A DNA stretch of 5,618 bases from Thermoplasmata archaeon (GTDB lineage: Archaea > Thermoplasmatota > E2 > DHVEG-1 > B8-G13). Both the position numbers and the translations under genes were made by a program. Of the stretch, positions 5,217-5,618 are shown in pieces. The stretch's first letter is position 1; the number at the start of each line of letters is the position of its first letter. Location of the stretch: positions 1 to 5,618 of the forward strand of contig QMST01000042.1 of NCBI GenBank assembly GCA_003649745.1, read 5' to 3'. The notes under the pieces were generated by a model. That model was given only the letters and a program-made list of their open reading frames with translations, was not told the DNA's origin and ran no database searches.

Positions 5217-5223
5217 TTAAATT
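5217..5223 (+). promoter_or_regulatory. Possible TATA box for the radical SAM gene
   Basis: TTAAATT preceded by an A-run (5211-5215) is centred about 29 bases before the ATG at 5249, which suits a leaderless start. No Shine-Dalgarno is present before that ATG. TTTATAATT at 5172-5180 is a competing box that would give a leader of about 45 nt. Confidence 0.3.
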
Positions 5224-5248
5224 GTAAGATGTTAGTTCTCAACTTTGA

Positions 5249-5618
5249 ATGAAGATATTACTAGCTAGACCTCAGATAAATCCAGATTCACATGGAGAGA
5301 TACTTAAACTACCGCCTTTGACTCTTCTTCAAATAGCGGCTTTAACACCTCCAGAATATGAGGTTTCTATAATAGATGAAAGCTTTGAGAAAATAGGGTT
5401 CAACGAGGACTATGACTTAGTTGCTCTCAGTTTTAGAACATTAAACGCACCGAGGGCATATGAAATAGCTGATGAGTTTAGAAAACAAGGAGTAACAGTT
5501 GTTTGCGGCGGCTGGCATCCCTCTGCATTGCCGGAGGAGGCTAAGCAGCATGCAGACGCAGTGGTTATTGGAGAAGCAGAGCTGAGTTGGCCACAATTGT
5601 TACAAGACTTCGAAAAAA
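5249..5618 (+). CDS. B12-binding radical SAM protein, N-terminal domain (partial, runs off window)
   Basis: 123 complete codons from ATG 5249 to the window edge, no stop. The start MKILLARPQ is typical of the cobalamin-binding (B12-binding) domain that precedes the radical SAM domain in BchE/P-methylase-like proteins. Also seen are a short Leu/Pro-rich stretch (LPPLTLLQIAALTP at 21-34), DYDLVALSF (55-62), and the hallmark segment VVCGGWHPSALPEEAKQHADAVVIGEAELSWPQLL (84-118). This corresponds to the family pattern GG-x-H-P-x-x-x-P-E-E ... D-x-V-V-x-G-E-x-E. The CxxxCxxC cluster motif would come after the window end, so the class is inferred. Members methylate unactivated carbons or rearrange substrates; the substrate is unknown here. 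An in-frame TGA at 5246 and the absence of other Met codons fix the start. Confidence 0.88.
   Translation, partial: MKILLARPQINPDSHGEILKLPPLTLLQIAALTPPEYEVSIIDESFEKIGFNEDYDLVALSFRTLNAPRAYEIADEFRKQGVTVVCGGWHPSALPEEAKQHADAVVIGEAELSWPQLLQDFEK

Overview
The window looks like AT-rich archaeal chromosomal DNA. It carries a RadB-type RecA paralogue (a euryarchaeal-type gene) and an archaeal TtuA/NcsA-type tRNA thiolase. Its AT-rich boxes sit about 25-30 bases before several starts, and most starts have no Shine-Dalgarno sequence, as expected for short-leader or leaderless archaeal mRNAs. Arg codons are mostly AGA/AGG. A thermoplasmatote or related euryarchaeon is my best guess, but this is an inference that cannot be settled from the window alone.

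Layout. Positions 1-960 (minus strand) hold an open, partial gene for an exported beta-rich protein of unknown function. It runs off the left edge and has a convincing TATA box and Shine-Dalgarno site. A divergent intergenic region separates it from a complete 304-aa tRNA 2-thiolation enzyme (TtuA/NcsA family, 1146-2060, plus). A T-rich spacer leads to radB (2234-2893, plus). An IS4/IS5-type insertion sequence (about 2897-4099) begins 3 bp after the radB stop. It has matching terminal inverted repeats, an intact 317-aa DDE transposase, a hairpin over the transposase stop codon, and a striking nested palindrome at its right end.

Beyond the IS, the minus strand carries a 41-aa four-cysteine protein (4183-4308) that is easily missed. 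Upstream of it, on the same strand, is an SDR-family oxidoreductase (FabG-like, 4351-5091). A second divergent promoter region follows. The window ends inside the N-terminal cobalamin-binding-type domain of a B12-binding radical SAM protein (5249 to edge, plus).

The genes do not form one pathway. tRNA thiolation, recombination and housekeeping redox genes sit as short independent transcription units with an IS dropped between two of them. I see no defence system, CRISPR array, tRNA or rRNA. The most unusual items are the tiny Cys protein, the nested palindrome sharing the IS terminal repeat, and the mismatch between the best ribosome binding site and the transposase reading frame.
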